From: Bedellia somnulentella
Lineage: Eukaryota > Arthropoda > Insecta > Lepidoptera > Bedelliidae
Length of the DNA stretch: 64,000 bases
Direction: 5' to 3'
Assembly: GCA_963576735.1 (NCBI GenBank)
Contig: OY755187.1
Coordinates: 4,836,001 to 4,900,000 of the forward strand
Part shown: positions 43,475 to 53,455 of the stretch, piece by piece
How the letters are laid out: every line of letters begins with the position of its first letter
Position numbering within the stretch: position 1 is the stretch's first letter
The notes under the pieces: generated by a model
What the model was told of the DNA's origin: nothing
The model's database searches: none
Seen by the model: only the letters and a program-made list of their open reading frames with translations
Program-made: the position numbers and the translations under genes

Positions 43475-43735
43475 TGGTGTGTAATGTCGGCTTAGAATAA
43501 CACTACCCCATTTCTGCCGGTGGGTGTACGTAAGAGGCGACTCACAGAATTGGGGCTTTTTAAGGGATTTTTTGGCGATGCGGTTGGAGACCCATCACCA
43601 ACAACCTTTATTTTGCCATCTTTTCCCCACTCATCTTTCCAAAAGTGGCTGAGGAACTTCTAGTTCCTTAGCTCTGGCTACCCCTTCTTGGGATTTATAG
43701 CCGTGAGTATATATATGTATGTATGTATGTAATAA
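43475..43735 (+). repeat. family A copy, full length
   Basis: Plus-strand member with head GTGTAATGTCGGCTTAGAAT and a tail of TATG units to 43735. Confidence 0.88.
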
Positions 43736-43804
43736 TGTCTTATAGTTAGCTACATGACTCGGTTGATTTTATATTATATCAACCAATATTATTTTTTCCC
43801 TTAA

Positions 43805-43938
43805 GGATATCCCTTAAGGTCTCACTTATATTCCTACATCGCGGAGTGAAAATGTTTTTTGAGTTAAGCATAAATACAAATTATAAGCTGGTACACAGCA
43901 GGGTGTACTGGCCAGTATATCTTTGCTGTTCCACAGAT
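43805..43938 (-). repeat. second copy of the unclassified repeat of 42171
   Basis: Shares GGAACAGCAAAGATATACTG, CCCTGCTGTGTACCAGC and ACTCCGCGATGTAGGAATAT on the minus strand. The far end differs from the 42171 copy after the GGAATAT block. Confidence 0.65.
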
Positions 43939-44035
43939 TAAAAAGAAAAATCTCGCTACCCCTTTTAATGACAAAATATTCAAGTAGTATACAAAGAGAG
44001 AATCTAAAATATGAAGAATATAATAGGTCGTATAA

Positions 44036-44215
44036 ATACATACATATATACATATACTCACGGCTATAAATCCCTAGAAGGGATAGCCAGAGCTAAGGAA
44101 TAAGAAATTCCTCAGCCTCGAGAGGTTACCAGGATTCTAGAGGTACTCAGTAGCCCTTGATAGTCTCTGTCTACCCTGATAAAACTCATGTTGTGAGTAT
44201 AAATAAGAAACTATA
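44036..44215. repeat. family A 3' scrap and degenerate RTE 3' end
   Basis: 44036-44118 is a minus-strand family A 3' end; 44130-44215 is a plus-strand RTE end (ATAGTCTCTGTCTACCCTGA, then GTTGTGAGTATAAATAAG). Confidence 0.6.
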
Positions 44216-44369
44216 CCTGAATTATGTAGTCTTTTTTTTAAGTTACGGGACAGTATGTCATATTTTTTTCAGAATACCAAATTTTTGCTTAGGCAGTTAC
44301 TAAATAGGGGTAGATATACTGCAACTTGGTTATGAGGATTTCCTCATGCTGAAAGTATATTTACATATA

Positions 44370-44618
44370 TATATACTCACGGCTATATTTCCCTAGAAGG
44401 GGTATATATTCCTTAGCCAGAGCTAAGGAATTATAAATTCCTCAGCCACTTTTGGAAGTTGAGTGGGGATAAGATGGTAAAAATAAAGGTTTTTGGTGAT
44501 GGGTCTCCAACCGCATCGCCCAAGATCCAATAAAAATCCCCAATACCCTTAGTCGCCTCTTACGACACCCGTGGGTAGAAAGGGGTAGCGACATTCTAAG
44601 CCGGCACTACACGGCAAT
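44370..44618 (-). repeat. family A copy with short internal duplication
   Basis: Minus-strand copy of the ACGGGTGTCGTAAGAGG type. TATATTCCTTAGCCAGAGCT at 44403 is an extra local duplication of the neighbouring block. Confidence 0.82.
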
Positions 44619-44884
44619 TTACCTCCTTAATTTAATCATTAACACAGTGCTCCTGCTTCCTGCCGGGCTATCGAGAACGTTGCCCTACTCAATATACTTA
44701 AAAGCGGGGTTTAACAACCTGAATAATGAGTCAAATTTCAATATCAAAATCTTGGTATTTGTTGAGATGTCACATTGATTTTTAGGGGAGCTAATTTCGT
44801 TATTGACTTGGCCACGACGACAAGTACGACACGTGATTGCCATCAGTATTCGTGGAAGTCCTACACTTAAATTCTTTATACAGT

Positions 44885-45140
44885 TATGCATATACTGTCG
44901 GCCACATATCCCAAAAAGTGGTAGCCAGAGCTTCAGATCTAGATACTCCTCAGTCACATTTTGAAGTTAATAGGGGTGAAGATGGTAGAAATAAAGTATC
45001 GTTGGTGATGGGTCGCCAACCGCATCGCCCAAAAACCAATTTAAAAAAGAGTTTCATACCTTTAGTCGCCTCTTACGACATCCATGGGATGAAAGGGGTG
45101 GAAACATTCTAAGCACGGCATTAAGCATTCTACACGGCTT
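44885..45140 (-). repeat. family A copy, diverged
   Basis: Minus-strand copy beginning at a degraded tail (GCATATACTGTCGGCC) and ending near AGCACGGCATTAAGC. Confidence 0.72.
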
Positions 45141-45228
45141 AACAAATTAATTTTATAATACTATTCTGTGTAGCGGTCAAAAATGTTACTACTGATAAAC
45201 TTTTGTAAAAATCCTCTTAAGTACTATT

Positions 45229-46746
45229 TATTTATTTATTTATTTATTAGTTCGGAATACTTACAGCTAAATAATACAACAAATGTTTACAAATTCAGTT
45301 ATCGACTAAGCCAATAACAAGTATTCGCAAATAAAAAACATAGGGAAGACTTATCAACTAATCTAATAAATATCTTAAAAAGTTTAACAATAATTTTATG
45401 AAGTAGCTTTTGCGCTCACATTGGGACTAAAAAAAGTCATTTATTAAGATACGCCTTATCTCTGCGGGTTTTGTGCAAAATAGGTCCAGATCTTTGTGTT
45501 CCTTTACCAGCTCATTGAACAATTTACTCGTTCTTAAAAAGAACGAATTTTGACGGTAGTTGGTTCTTGCATGCAAACTCGCCAATGGTTTATTATGTCT
45601 AATAGCTAATCTAGTAGGTACGTTAATTTTAATATTCTCCAATAAAGATGAGCAGTCTATATTACCATTAATAATATCTATTAAATATGTGACGTCAGCT
45701 ATTTTCCTTCTTATAACTAGAGGTAGGAAATGATACCTTTTACATCGGGTCTCGTATCCATGATCGCGTCGCTTACATTTGTACTGTAGGTACCTAAGAA
45801 ACCTCTTTTGGATAGATTCTATTCTGTTAATATGTACACTATATTGTGGGTTCCATACCACCGAGGCATATTCAAGAATACTACGCACATACGAACAAAA
45901 TAAGACCTTTATTGGTTTTAAGGTTTTGAACTCGGATGTAGATCGTACAATAAAGCCAAGGGTTTTTAAAGCCTTTTTGATTATATAATCAATATGATGA
46001 TCATAGGCAATTTTAGTGTCCTGTATAATTCCAAGATCTTTCATTAAATTGGTCTTAGCTAGGGGTTCATGAGATAGACTATAAGTAAAGTTAATAGGTT
46101 GCGGCTTCCGGGTAAAAGTAATTGTAAAGCATTTAGATATATTTAAATCGAGTTTATTTCTCGTGCAATATTGTACGAATCTCTCCAGATCGCGTTGAAA
46201 GAGTTCACAGTCTATGAAATTCCCGATAGAACTGAAAATTTTAGTATCATCAGCATATAGTAAGAATTTAGAGTGTTCAAAACAGAAATCAATGTCGTTG
46301 ATAAATATCACGAAGAGCAAAGGACCTAATAAAGAACCCTGTGGAACACCCGACAGAATAGGACGCCAGGTGGACGTGAAACCATTTAATGCAACAGCCT
46401 GCGATCGATTTTCGATGTAAGAGGAAAACCATCGGAACAGGTTACCGTGTATTCCGGCGTATGATAACTTTTCAAGGAGTAGCAAATGATCAATACGATC
46501 AAACGCCTTGCTAAAATCAGTAAAAACAGTATCCACCTGCTCACCTAGCTCCATCTTTGAAGATACATAGTCATTAAAAACAAGCAGATTAGACGTAGTG
46601 GACCTACGTCTCAGGAATCCATGTTGTACAGGGGAGAAAAAAGACTGCAGTGACGAGTAAACCTGACGATAAATAATTTTTTCAAAAATTTTTGCGAAAA
46701 TACAAAGTTTCGATATCGGCCTGTAATTTCTAACATTAGTCTATTA
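45229..46746 (-). mobile_element. Jockey/CR1-group LINE, 5' truncated
   Basis: The tail is repeats of ATAA (TTTATTTATTTATTTATTAG on the plus strand). The RT frame begins at the truncation point with NYRPISKLCIFAKIF at about 46730 and shifts once before the main frame. Confidence 0.82.
45427..46554 (-). CDS. non-LTR reverse transcriptase, C-terminal two thirds
   Basis: 375 residues, open without stops. FTDFSKAFDRIDHLLLLEKL (first catalytic Asp) is near the N-terminus, then SGVPQGSLLGPLLFVIFIND, LLYADDTKIFSS (catalytic Asp pair), MKDLGIIQDTKIAYDHHIDY and the thumb region with YASVVWNPQY. The same frame is open upstream of this Met (FFSPVQHGFLRRRSTTSNLL), so the annotated start is only the first Met after truncation. 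The first RT blocks sit upstream, while endonuclease and ORF1 are absent. Confidence 0.82.
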   Translation of the reverse strand: MELGEQVDTVFTDFSKAFDRIDHLLLLEKLSYAGIHGNLFRWFSSYIENRSQAVALNGFTSTWRPILSGVPQGSLLGPLLFVIFINDIDFCFEHSKFLLYADDTKIFSSIGNFIDCELFQRDLERFVQYCTRNKLDLNISKCFTITFTRKPQPINFTYSLSHEPLAKTNLMKDLGIIQDTKIAYDHHIDYIIKKALKTLGFIVRSTSEFKTLKPIKVLFCSYVRSILEYASVVWNPQYSVHINRIESIQKRFLRYLQYKCKRRDHGYETRCKRYHFLPLVIRRKIADVTYLIDIINGNIDCSSLLENIKINVPTRLAIRHNKPLASLHARTNYRQNSFFLRTSKLFNELVKEHKDLDLFCTKPAEIRRILINDFF

Positions 46747-46819
46747 ATAGGATAAGCCACTGTGAAACATATCTTTTTCTTTCCGTAAAATCTAAACACT
46801 CTAACTCTCCCACATAGTC

Positions 46820-46928
46820 GATGCTGGCTACCTGGTGCATTCGATAAAGTTAAACATTCATTGCTGATTAAGAAACTTGAAGTAGTCGGTATCAGTGATT
46901 GGCTTATTCAATGGTTCAATTCTTATCT
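46820..46928 (+). pseudogene. LINE RT fragment cut by a Helitron
   Basis: It encodes GAFDKVKHSLLIKKLEVVG and SDWLIQWFNSYL, the RT block around the first catalytic Asp, then stops exactly at the Helitron 5' end. The continuation was not found beyond 49033. Confidence 0.65.
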
Positions 46929-47070
46929 TCTATACTTATAATAAATCTGTAGAGAGGTCAATTCTGTACATTAAATATATTTTCAAAATAACTATCAGGG
47001 GGTGATTAGTGATCGATACTGATGCCAAAAATGCAATCAGTAAAATTTTTGTCTGTCTGTCTGTCTGTCC

Positions 47071-47101
<31 letters not shown>

Positions 47102-47883
47102 GGTTTGTATGTTCCTTATGGAAACAAAAACTACTCGACGGATTTTAACGAAACTTGGCAGAATTATTCTTCATACTCCTGGGCAGCTTATAGTGAACTT
47201 TTCAGCAGAGTAGTGAAGGGAAATTTTGGGAAAAATTGGGAAAACGGGGGAAGTTACTCCATTTTTTAAGCTTCCGTCACGTGTGCAGCCTTAGTGGTTA
47301 TAGTAACATAGAAATCATGTATGACGGAAATATTTTACATAAAATTTTCAAAAAAATATCCTTCTGCAGCATATGTCTATCTTTTATGGTTGACTCATAA
47401 TAAGACGTGTAATTCCTGATAGCTTAGCAGTTCGGAGCATTCTGATTATATTTGTTTACTCTTAAGTTTATAGTTCTCTCATTTAAAAAAGTTTACATTA
47501 TTACCTATTCAATAAAACAAGAATCATAGAAATTGGTATAGAATAACCAAACATATACATGAAATAAGCTATCGCGCCCTGTCGTCGCACGTGAATGCTT
47601 TAAGGATATTTGTTTAGTAATGGTTGCGCGCGCAAAAGATAGCCGGGAGTATACATATACTCCCTGCATGTATGCAAAGTTTGTAACTCTGATTGTTTGT
47701 TTGCATGGTTTTATTTTCGGAGATACTGAACCGTTCATTAAAGCACTTTCACAATCACAAAGCTACACTATTCAGGAATGCTATAAATTGCACTAAATTT
47801 CACAAAAGTTGAGCAGTAATTGAAGAAACCTCAGATATTTTTAAAACTACGCTACCCGTGCGAAGCTGGGCCCGATCCACTAG
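46929..47883 (+). mobile_element. non-autonomous Helitron, tandem copy 1
   Basis: TCTATACTTATAATAAATCT start and CCCGTGCGAAGCTGGGCC..CCACTAG end. A TGTC microsatellite (47050-47102) is followed by GTTCCTTATGGAAACAAAAA. No Rep/helicase. Confidence 0.85.
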
Positions 47884-48004
47884 TCTATACTTATAATAAA
47901 TCTGTAGAGAGGTCAATTCTGTACATTAAATATATTTTCAAAATAAGTATCAGGGGGTGATTAGTGATCGATACTGATGCCAAAAATGCAATCAGTAAAA
48001 TTTT

Positions 48005-48035
<31 letters not shown>

Positions 48036-49033
48036 CTGTCTGTCTGTCTGTCGGTTTGTATGTTCCTTATGGAAACAAAAACTACTCGACGGATTTTAAC
48101 GAAACTTGGTACAATTATTCTTCATACTCCTGGGCAGGTTTTTGTATACTTTCCAGCAGAATAGTAAAGGGGAATTTTGGGAAATTTTGGGAAAACGGGG
48201 GAAGTTGCTCCATTTTTTAAGCTTCTGTCGCGTGTGCAGCCTTAATAGTTAGAGTTACATAGAAGTCATGTATCACGGATATATTTGGCATAAAATTGCC
48301 TAAAAAATATCCTTCAACAGCATATGTCTATCTTTTATGGTTGACTCACAATAACACGTGTAACTCCTGATAGCTTAGCAGTTCGGAGCATCCTGATTAT
48401 TTTTGTTAACTCTTACGTTTATAGTTCTCTCATTTATCTCTCATTTAAAAAAAATTACATTATTACCTATTCAATGAAAAAAGAATCATAGAAATCGGTA
48501 TAGAAACACCGAACTTATACAAGAAATAAGCCTTTCCGAATTAGTTCAAATTCGGAGGTAGGAAACGCAAACACTACTTAAACGTGTAAAAAGAAATAAA
48601 GGATAAAAGAATTTCGCAATGGCAGCCAATTGACACGGTGGCTCAGTTGGCAGAGCGTCGGGGCGTATACCCGAGGTCGCGGGTTCGATTCCCGCCTGTG
48701 TCGAAATTTTTCTTTCCTTTATTTATTCTTTATTTATAAGAAATAAGCCATCGCGTCCTGTCGTCGCACGTGAATACTGAATCATGCTGGATTATTTTTC
48801 AGTAATAGTATATGCATGATGTATGCAAAGTTTGTAACTCTGATTCTTTGTTTGCATGGGTTTATTTTCGGAGATACTGAACCGTTCATCAAAGCGCTTT
48901 CACAATCACAAAGCTAAACTATTCAGGAGTGCTATAAGTGGCGCTAAATTTCACAAAGTTTGAGCAGTGATTGAAGAAACCTCAGATATTTTTAAAACTA
49001 CGCTACCCGTGCGAAGCTGGGCCGATCCACTAG
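47884..49033 (+). mobile_element. non-autonomous Helitron, tandem copy 2
   Basis: It begins at the base after copy 1's CTAG and ends CCGATCCACTAG at 49033, then T. It is about 945 bp once the family C insert (48533-48737) and its duplication are removed, so the two copies are head-to-tail and similar in length. Confidence 0.87.
48533..48737 (+). repeat. family C SINE, intact reference copy with cloverleaf
   Basis: A 205-bp insert flanked by the 12-bp duplication AAGAAATAAGCC (48521-48532, 48738-48749). The tRNA-like part 48632-48702 folds fully: acceptor GACACGG/CTGTGTC, D stem GCTC/GAGC, anticodon stem TCGGG/CCCGA with loop GCGTATA (anticodon GTA, 48665-48667), T arm GCGGG/CCCGC with loop TTCGATT. 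Position 33 is C, not the invariant U. About 100 bp of unrelated sequence precedes it; the 3' end is a TTTATT-rich tail. Confidence 0.88.
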
Positions 49034-49449
49034 TCTAAAATAAAATTAAACAATATTAACAAAACCTACGTTCAGATTAAAACAAAATTAAACAATATAA
49101 ACAAAACCTACTTCCATGTTAAGGCCGAATACAAACCATCGTCTAAATAAATAGCACACTATTTCCTTCCCTTAAATTATGCGAGCAAGTCAATCTGAGC
49201 CGGGCCCTACTAAGGGCTACTGCATAAATAACAAGTTCAGCCGAGATCTGTTATTCTTTCACCTGAAACTTATTGCGGTGGACTGTAATAGATGGCATAT
49301 TTAGGACCATTACAGTTCATGGACTTTCTTTACAGACATGTATAGACAAATTGAATATATGTTAATTGTGCTGAAGTAAAAGCTTTTTGTTGATGCAAAA
49401 ACCCATTTCAAATAAAAATTCGTTTTCCCTGAAACGTGTGAACGTGTAC
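49034..49449. other. no gene recognised
   Basis: A short direct duplication (AAAATTAAACAATAT..AACAAAACCTAC at 49045-49075 and 49083-49113); otherwise unique non-coding DNA. Confidence 0.45.
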
Positions 49450-49715
49450 GTTGCTGTGTAGTGTCGGCTTAGAATAGCACTACCCTATTTCTTCCGGTGG
49501 GAGTACGTAAGAGGTAACTAACGGTATAGGGGCTTTTAAGGGATTTTTTGGGCGGTGCGGTTGGAAACCAATCACCAATAACCTTTATTTTACCATTTTT
49601 CCCCACTCAACTTTCCAAAAGTGGCTAAGGAATCTCTAATTCCTTAGCTCTGGCTACCCTTTCTAGGGATTTATAGCCGTGAGTATATGTACGTATGTAT
49701 GTATGTATATGTGGA
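49450..49715 (+). repeat. family A copy, full length
   Basis: GTGTAGTGTCGGCTTAGAAT head, GTACGTAAGAGG with an altered next block (TAACTAACGG), and a TATG tail. Confidence 0.87.
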
Positions 49716-50034
49716 CTTACTTTGTCGTTTTATTTGTGTATCTTATGGTTTTTTATTTATATCGACACAAAACCTACAAATTTAGCTTTAACACAGTCTG
49801 ATAGAATTTCATTTGATAACGGTGACTATTTTGACCCTCAATAAAGTCATTCAAAAATATAATAATGTAAACTATGTATAATGACCCGATACAAACCTTT
49901 ATATACACATATACACACGTGTCCCATCATAGCTTGTGGGACATATTAGCCAAATAGATGAAAGAAAAATTTTAAGTTTCAGATTTAATTTTATTGAATT
50001 GGAGAGCACTTTCTTCTTAACAACCTCTAACGTG

Positions 50035-50265
50035 TTCAATAATACTCAAGCATTCACGCCGTATGTCCCCAAAGGGGTTGATAGAGGTACTAATGCTTCT
50101 GAACATCACGTGACATCGTCACCTGGTGGTATTTTCCCTCACCATTAACTATCATGATAAATAAACCACACATATGACTTCAAAAAAGACAAATTGGTGT
50201 AGGCCTGACCCGGGATTCGAACCCTCGTCGTCTGCACGGTAAGCGGTGTTCTACCCACGAAGCTT
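50035..50265 (-). repeat. family B SINE with internal deletion
   Basis: The 3' module and the promoter end are present but about 130 bp between CACCTGGTG and TTTTCCCTC is missing. B box reads GGTTCGAATCC-like on the minus strand (GGGATTCGAACC at 50212). Confidence 0.78.
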
Positions 50266-50540
50266 TAATTATGTAATATTATTTATTGAAATATACAAAA
50301 AATTGCAATCCTTCATTCTAAAACTGCGCAGTCTGTGTTTGAAGTGGGAGAGGTTGCGAATTACAAGAACTTAGGGTCGGACTCCTATATCATGAACTTG
50401 ATTGAATCCATCCAAAGAAAACTATTTATTTTATTTCAAACTTAAACTTACCTCAGTTTTCATAGGGTAGAGATATTGCAAATACCTATATTATTTTTCG
50501 CAGTACCATGGCGTTAACTATTTATCTATATTTATAAATA

Positions 50541-50945
50541 CATACATATACTCACGGCTGTAATTCCCTAGAAGGTGTAGCCAGAGCCAAGGAATTATAA
50601 ATTCCTCAGCAACTTTTGGAAGTTGAGTAGGGAAAAGCCAACTGACACTGTAGCTCAGTTGGCAGAGCGACGGGGGCGTATACCCGAAGGTCGCGGGTTC
50701 GAGCCCCGCCAGTGTCGAAATTTTTCTTTCCTTTAATAACATCTTTTATTTATGAGTAATAATCCCCACATGAGGAATTCATGTCAAAAACATTAAATTA
50801 GTAAAATAAAGGTTTTTGGTAATGGGTCTCCAACCGCATGGCCCAAAAATCCAATAATAAGCCCCAATACCCTTAGTCGCTTCTTACGACACCCGTGGGT
50901 AGAAAGGGGTAGCGACATTCTAAGCCGCCACTACACGGCCATCTA
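50541..50945 (-). repeat. family A copy split by a family C insertion
   Basis: The 3' end (50541-50638) and the 5' end (50806-50945) are one minus-strand copy of the ACGGGTGTCGTAAGA type. The intervening DNA is family C plus its flank. Confidence 0.8.
50639..50800 (+). repeat. family C SINE inside family A
   Basis: tRNA-like part 50644-50716: GACACTG pairs with CAGTGTC, D stem GCTC/GAGC, T arm CGGGTTCGAGCCCCG. Beyond the TTTCCTTTA it keeps the longer flank TAATAATCCCCACATGAGGA, which the 48533 copy lacks. Confidence 0.8.
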
Positions 50946-51015
50946 TATTTATACTACATCTATACTAATCCTATAGTGCATACTCTTACATACAAAAATA
51001 CGCGCGTTTATTTAA

Positions 51016-51345
51016 ACAACAACCATGATAGCCCAGTGGTGCATGCAGCAGCGTGCAGAAGATGAGAGTTCAAATTTCGGGACGGATCTACACCAATTTG
51101 CCTTTTCTAAAGTCATATGTGTGGTTAATTTATCATGGTTGTTATCGGTGAGTGAAAACGTTGTAAGGCAACTCCCATGGCTAAGTAGTACTTTGCATTC
51201 GTACAAAACGGCGATAGGCCATCCCCTACAACGTGAGTACACTGTCCAAGCAAAACCTGGGTACTCTGAACACCAGGTGACATGTCACGTGATTTTATGA
51301 AGTACCTCTGCCAGGCCCTTCGGTAATATACGATGTGAACGTTGG
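51016..51345 (+). repeat. family B SINE, diverged
   Basis: GATAGCCCAGTGG A box kept; the B box has drifted (GTTCAAATTTC). The terminal hairpin reads GGCCCTTCGGTAATAT. A run of nine G follows at about 51360. Confidence 0.78.
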
Positions 51346-51439
51346 AGTTTGACTCAGAGGGGGGGGGGAACTAAATATACAGAGCTAAGGGACTACTATT
51401 AAATTTCGATTTTGGAAAAATATATAATACATCTTTTAA

Positions 51440-51560
51440 AAAACTATAACCACTCGAACGGAGCTAGAGAGGTTTGTCAGGATCATAAAAAATGACAAAC
51501 GATAGTCTCTGCCTACCCCAATGGGAACTAACGGCGTAAGTACATATTTGTGTATATGTG
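51440..51560 (+). pseudogene. RTE LINE 3' end scrap
   Basis: GCTAGAGAGGTTTGTCAGGA through ACCCCAATGGGAACTAACGG and a short tail, directly before the MITE. Confidence 0.7.
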
Positions 51561-51568
51561 GAAGTTTT

Positions 51569-51724
51569 TACTGTCCGACCGAAACTAGTTGTCCGGCCGA
51601 AACCGAAACCGAAACCGAATTTTTGGCCTTGGCTTCAGTTTCGCTGAAACCGAAACCGAGGCCGGAACTTGTGTTTTGGCCGAAACTCAGCCGAAACCGA
51701 AACTGAACTTTCGGTCGGACACTA
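51569..51724. mobile_element. hAT-type MITE rich in CCGAAA repeats
   Basis: 156 bp with 18-bp terminal inverted repeats (TACTGTCCGACCGAAACT and the complement of AGTTTCGGTCGGACACTA, two mismatches). Flanks GAAGTTTT and GAAGTTTG make a 7/8 match target duplication. The interior is degenerate tandem CCGAAA. Confidence 0.8.
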
Positions 51725-51869
51725 GAAGTTTGTAAAGAAGCACTAACCTCAACTAACCGTTTAGGCCTATTGTGAATTCTTACTTATTTACTTACTTATT
51801 TTGGCGCTCATCGTTTTCTAAAACGTTACTTCGTCAAAACAAATTTCCACATACTATATAAATATAACA

Positions 51870-51923
51870 TAACATATACTCACGCTATTGGTTCCTATTG
51901 GGGTAGGCAGAGACTATCAATTG
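51870..51923 (-). pseudogene. RTE 3' end, left half of a LINE target
   Basis: CATATACTCACGCTATTGGT..GGGGTAGGCAGAGACTATC is the RTE end in minus orientation; it resumes at 55040 (CTGGCAAATCTCTGTAGCTT) after the LINE. Confidence 0.72.
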
Positions 51924-52267
51924 AAAGTCTTGAAATTCTCGCGGTCCGCTCACTTTCGTGCGTTGAATTTGTATGGAGTGCGGCATCTTTAGTATATTAT
52001 TATATGATCAAAGTTTCGTTCTTTCGATTATTATCGAACTTATTTTACATTGGAAAATAGTTCGCTTACCTTATGCAGTTAATTCAATTCAATACGACCG
52101 TTACGATTTAAATCGAATGAGTTGAGCTCCGCGTAATTAAATCATTATTTTGTTTTTAAGTGCATAATTCTTCTATAACATTAGTTTACATATATCGTGT
52201 GTACTCTGTAAATGAAGATAATGCGAAATAATAGTGTTTGTTGGTGAAAACGGAAAAAACGTTAGAC

Positions 52268-53455
52268 ATGAACTGCGTTGTTTGCAAAAGGGCGGTTGAA
52301 GATTTTGAATTGGTGCAATGTAATTCGTGTAAAGGAGGTTACCACTACTGCTGCCTAAACATAACGTCAGCCCAGTTCCGGGAACATGAGGCAGAGATAA
52401 GAAGGTATCGCTGTCGGGACTGTACCAATGTGACCCGAAGGATTGTAGTGACGGATGACACTCCGGTGAGGGGAGCTAGGCCTGCCAGGATGGAGGACAA
52501 CTTTGTTAATTTGGATATGACTATAAACACCACCAACATGTCATGTGAGGATGTATTAACTACATCTCCGAATCAACAGGTGTCCAAGAGTGACAATCAT
52601 ATTAACGCCGAATCGAGTGAGGTGAGCAAAGCACTTATTAACATCACTGAAGTTTTAAACCACACAATAACTACAAAAATGAATTCACTTGAGGAGAGGC
52701 TCACTAAGATTATTAACGAGAAACTGGAGACATTATTGGAGAACACTCGTCTTCGTACGGAGTTAGAAAGTACTAAAAATGAGTGTCGTAGGCTGCAATC
52801 TGAGGTTCAAAAACTGAAAACTGAAATGTCAATGCATAGGGCTGGCTCGAGTTATGACAATGTTGTCGTATCTAACATCGAACGGACGCTAGTAAACCAA
52901 CAATCGACATTGCCGCCAAGCGAGAGAATAGATGTGGCACTGAAGGCGCACGCGCAATCGCAGCCAGTGACCGCGCAAGTATCGGTTAAAAAGGGACAGA
53001 AAGATAATGCTAGTGGTATCATAAGCTATGCAGCTGTGGCCACGAAAACTAAGAATGGAGCGGGCAAGATGATTTCTAATAAACCAATTAACGAAGGTTG
53101 GGTTGAAGTGGGAAAAAAACAGAAAAGAGTTCATAATAGAACGAATATAATAAAAGGCGGATGTTCTTCTATAGCTGGAATTGAGGGCGTTGAACAGAAA
53201 AAGTATCTGCATGTATGGGGTTTAAAAAAGACTACAACGGATGAAAATATAAGAAATCATATTGAAAATATCATTGGTAAAGAAAAGGAGTTTAAAGTGG
53301 AAAAAATAAAGTTAAAAACTGAAAGAGATTATGTTTCTTATATAATTGGGATCCCTGAATCCAAATACGATGAGGTATGCAATCAAGAAAAATGGCCAGT
53401 AGATGTTAGGCTCGCCGAATGGGTTTGGTTTCGAAACCAACGTGCAAAAGACTAA
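52268..53455 (+). CDS. LINE ORF1 protein with PHD finger and coiled coil
   Basis: 395 residues from the first ATG (the frame is open slightly further upstream from a TTG). Residues 3-55 are a PHD/zinc finger: CVVC, CNSC, H-YCC and CRDC supply the Cys4-His-Cys3 ligands. A coiled coil follows at about residues 150-200 (ENTRLRTELESTKNECRRLQ), a Gln/Ser-rich linker, and a C-terminal compact region (KKYLHVWGLKKTTTDENI) like the RRM-type or ESSS-like part of CR1-group ORF1 proteins. ORF1 proteins package element RNA and chaperone nucleic acids. The frame is intact, and it overlaps ORF2 by about 50 bp (53403-53455). Confidence 0.85.
   Translation: MNCVVCKRAVEDFELVQCNSCKGGYHYCCLNITSAQFREHEAEIRRYRCRDCTNVTRRIVVTDDTPVRGARPARMEDNFVNLDMTINTTNMSCEDVLTTSPNQQVSKSDNHINAESSEVSKALINITEVLNHTITTKMNSLEERLTKIINEKLETLLENTRLRTELESTKNECRRLQSEVQKLKTEMSMHRAGSSYDNVVVSNIERTLVNQQSTLPPSERIDVALKAHAQSQPVTAQVSVKKGQKDNASGIISYAAVATKTKNGAGKMISNKPINEGWVEVGKKQKRVHNRTNIIKGGCSSIAGIEGVEQKKYLHVWGLKKTTTDENIRNHIENIIGKEKEFKVEKIKLKTERDYVSYIIGIPESKYDEVCNQEKWPVDVRLAEWVWFRNQRAKD

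Noticed and set aside
47009..47269. Ser/Val/Cys-Leu repeat protein frames at the TGTC microsatellite (also 47964)
   Set aside because: Translation of a simple repeat inside Helitrons.
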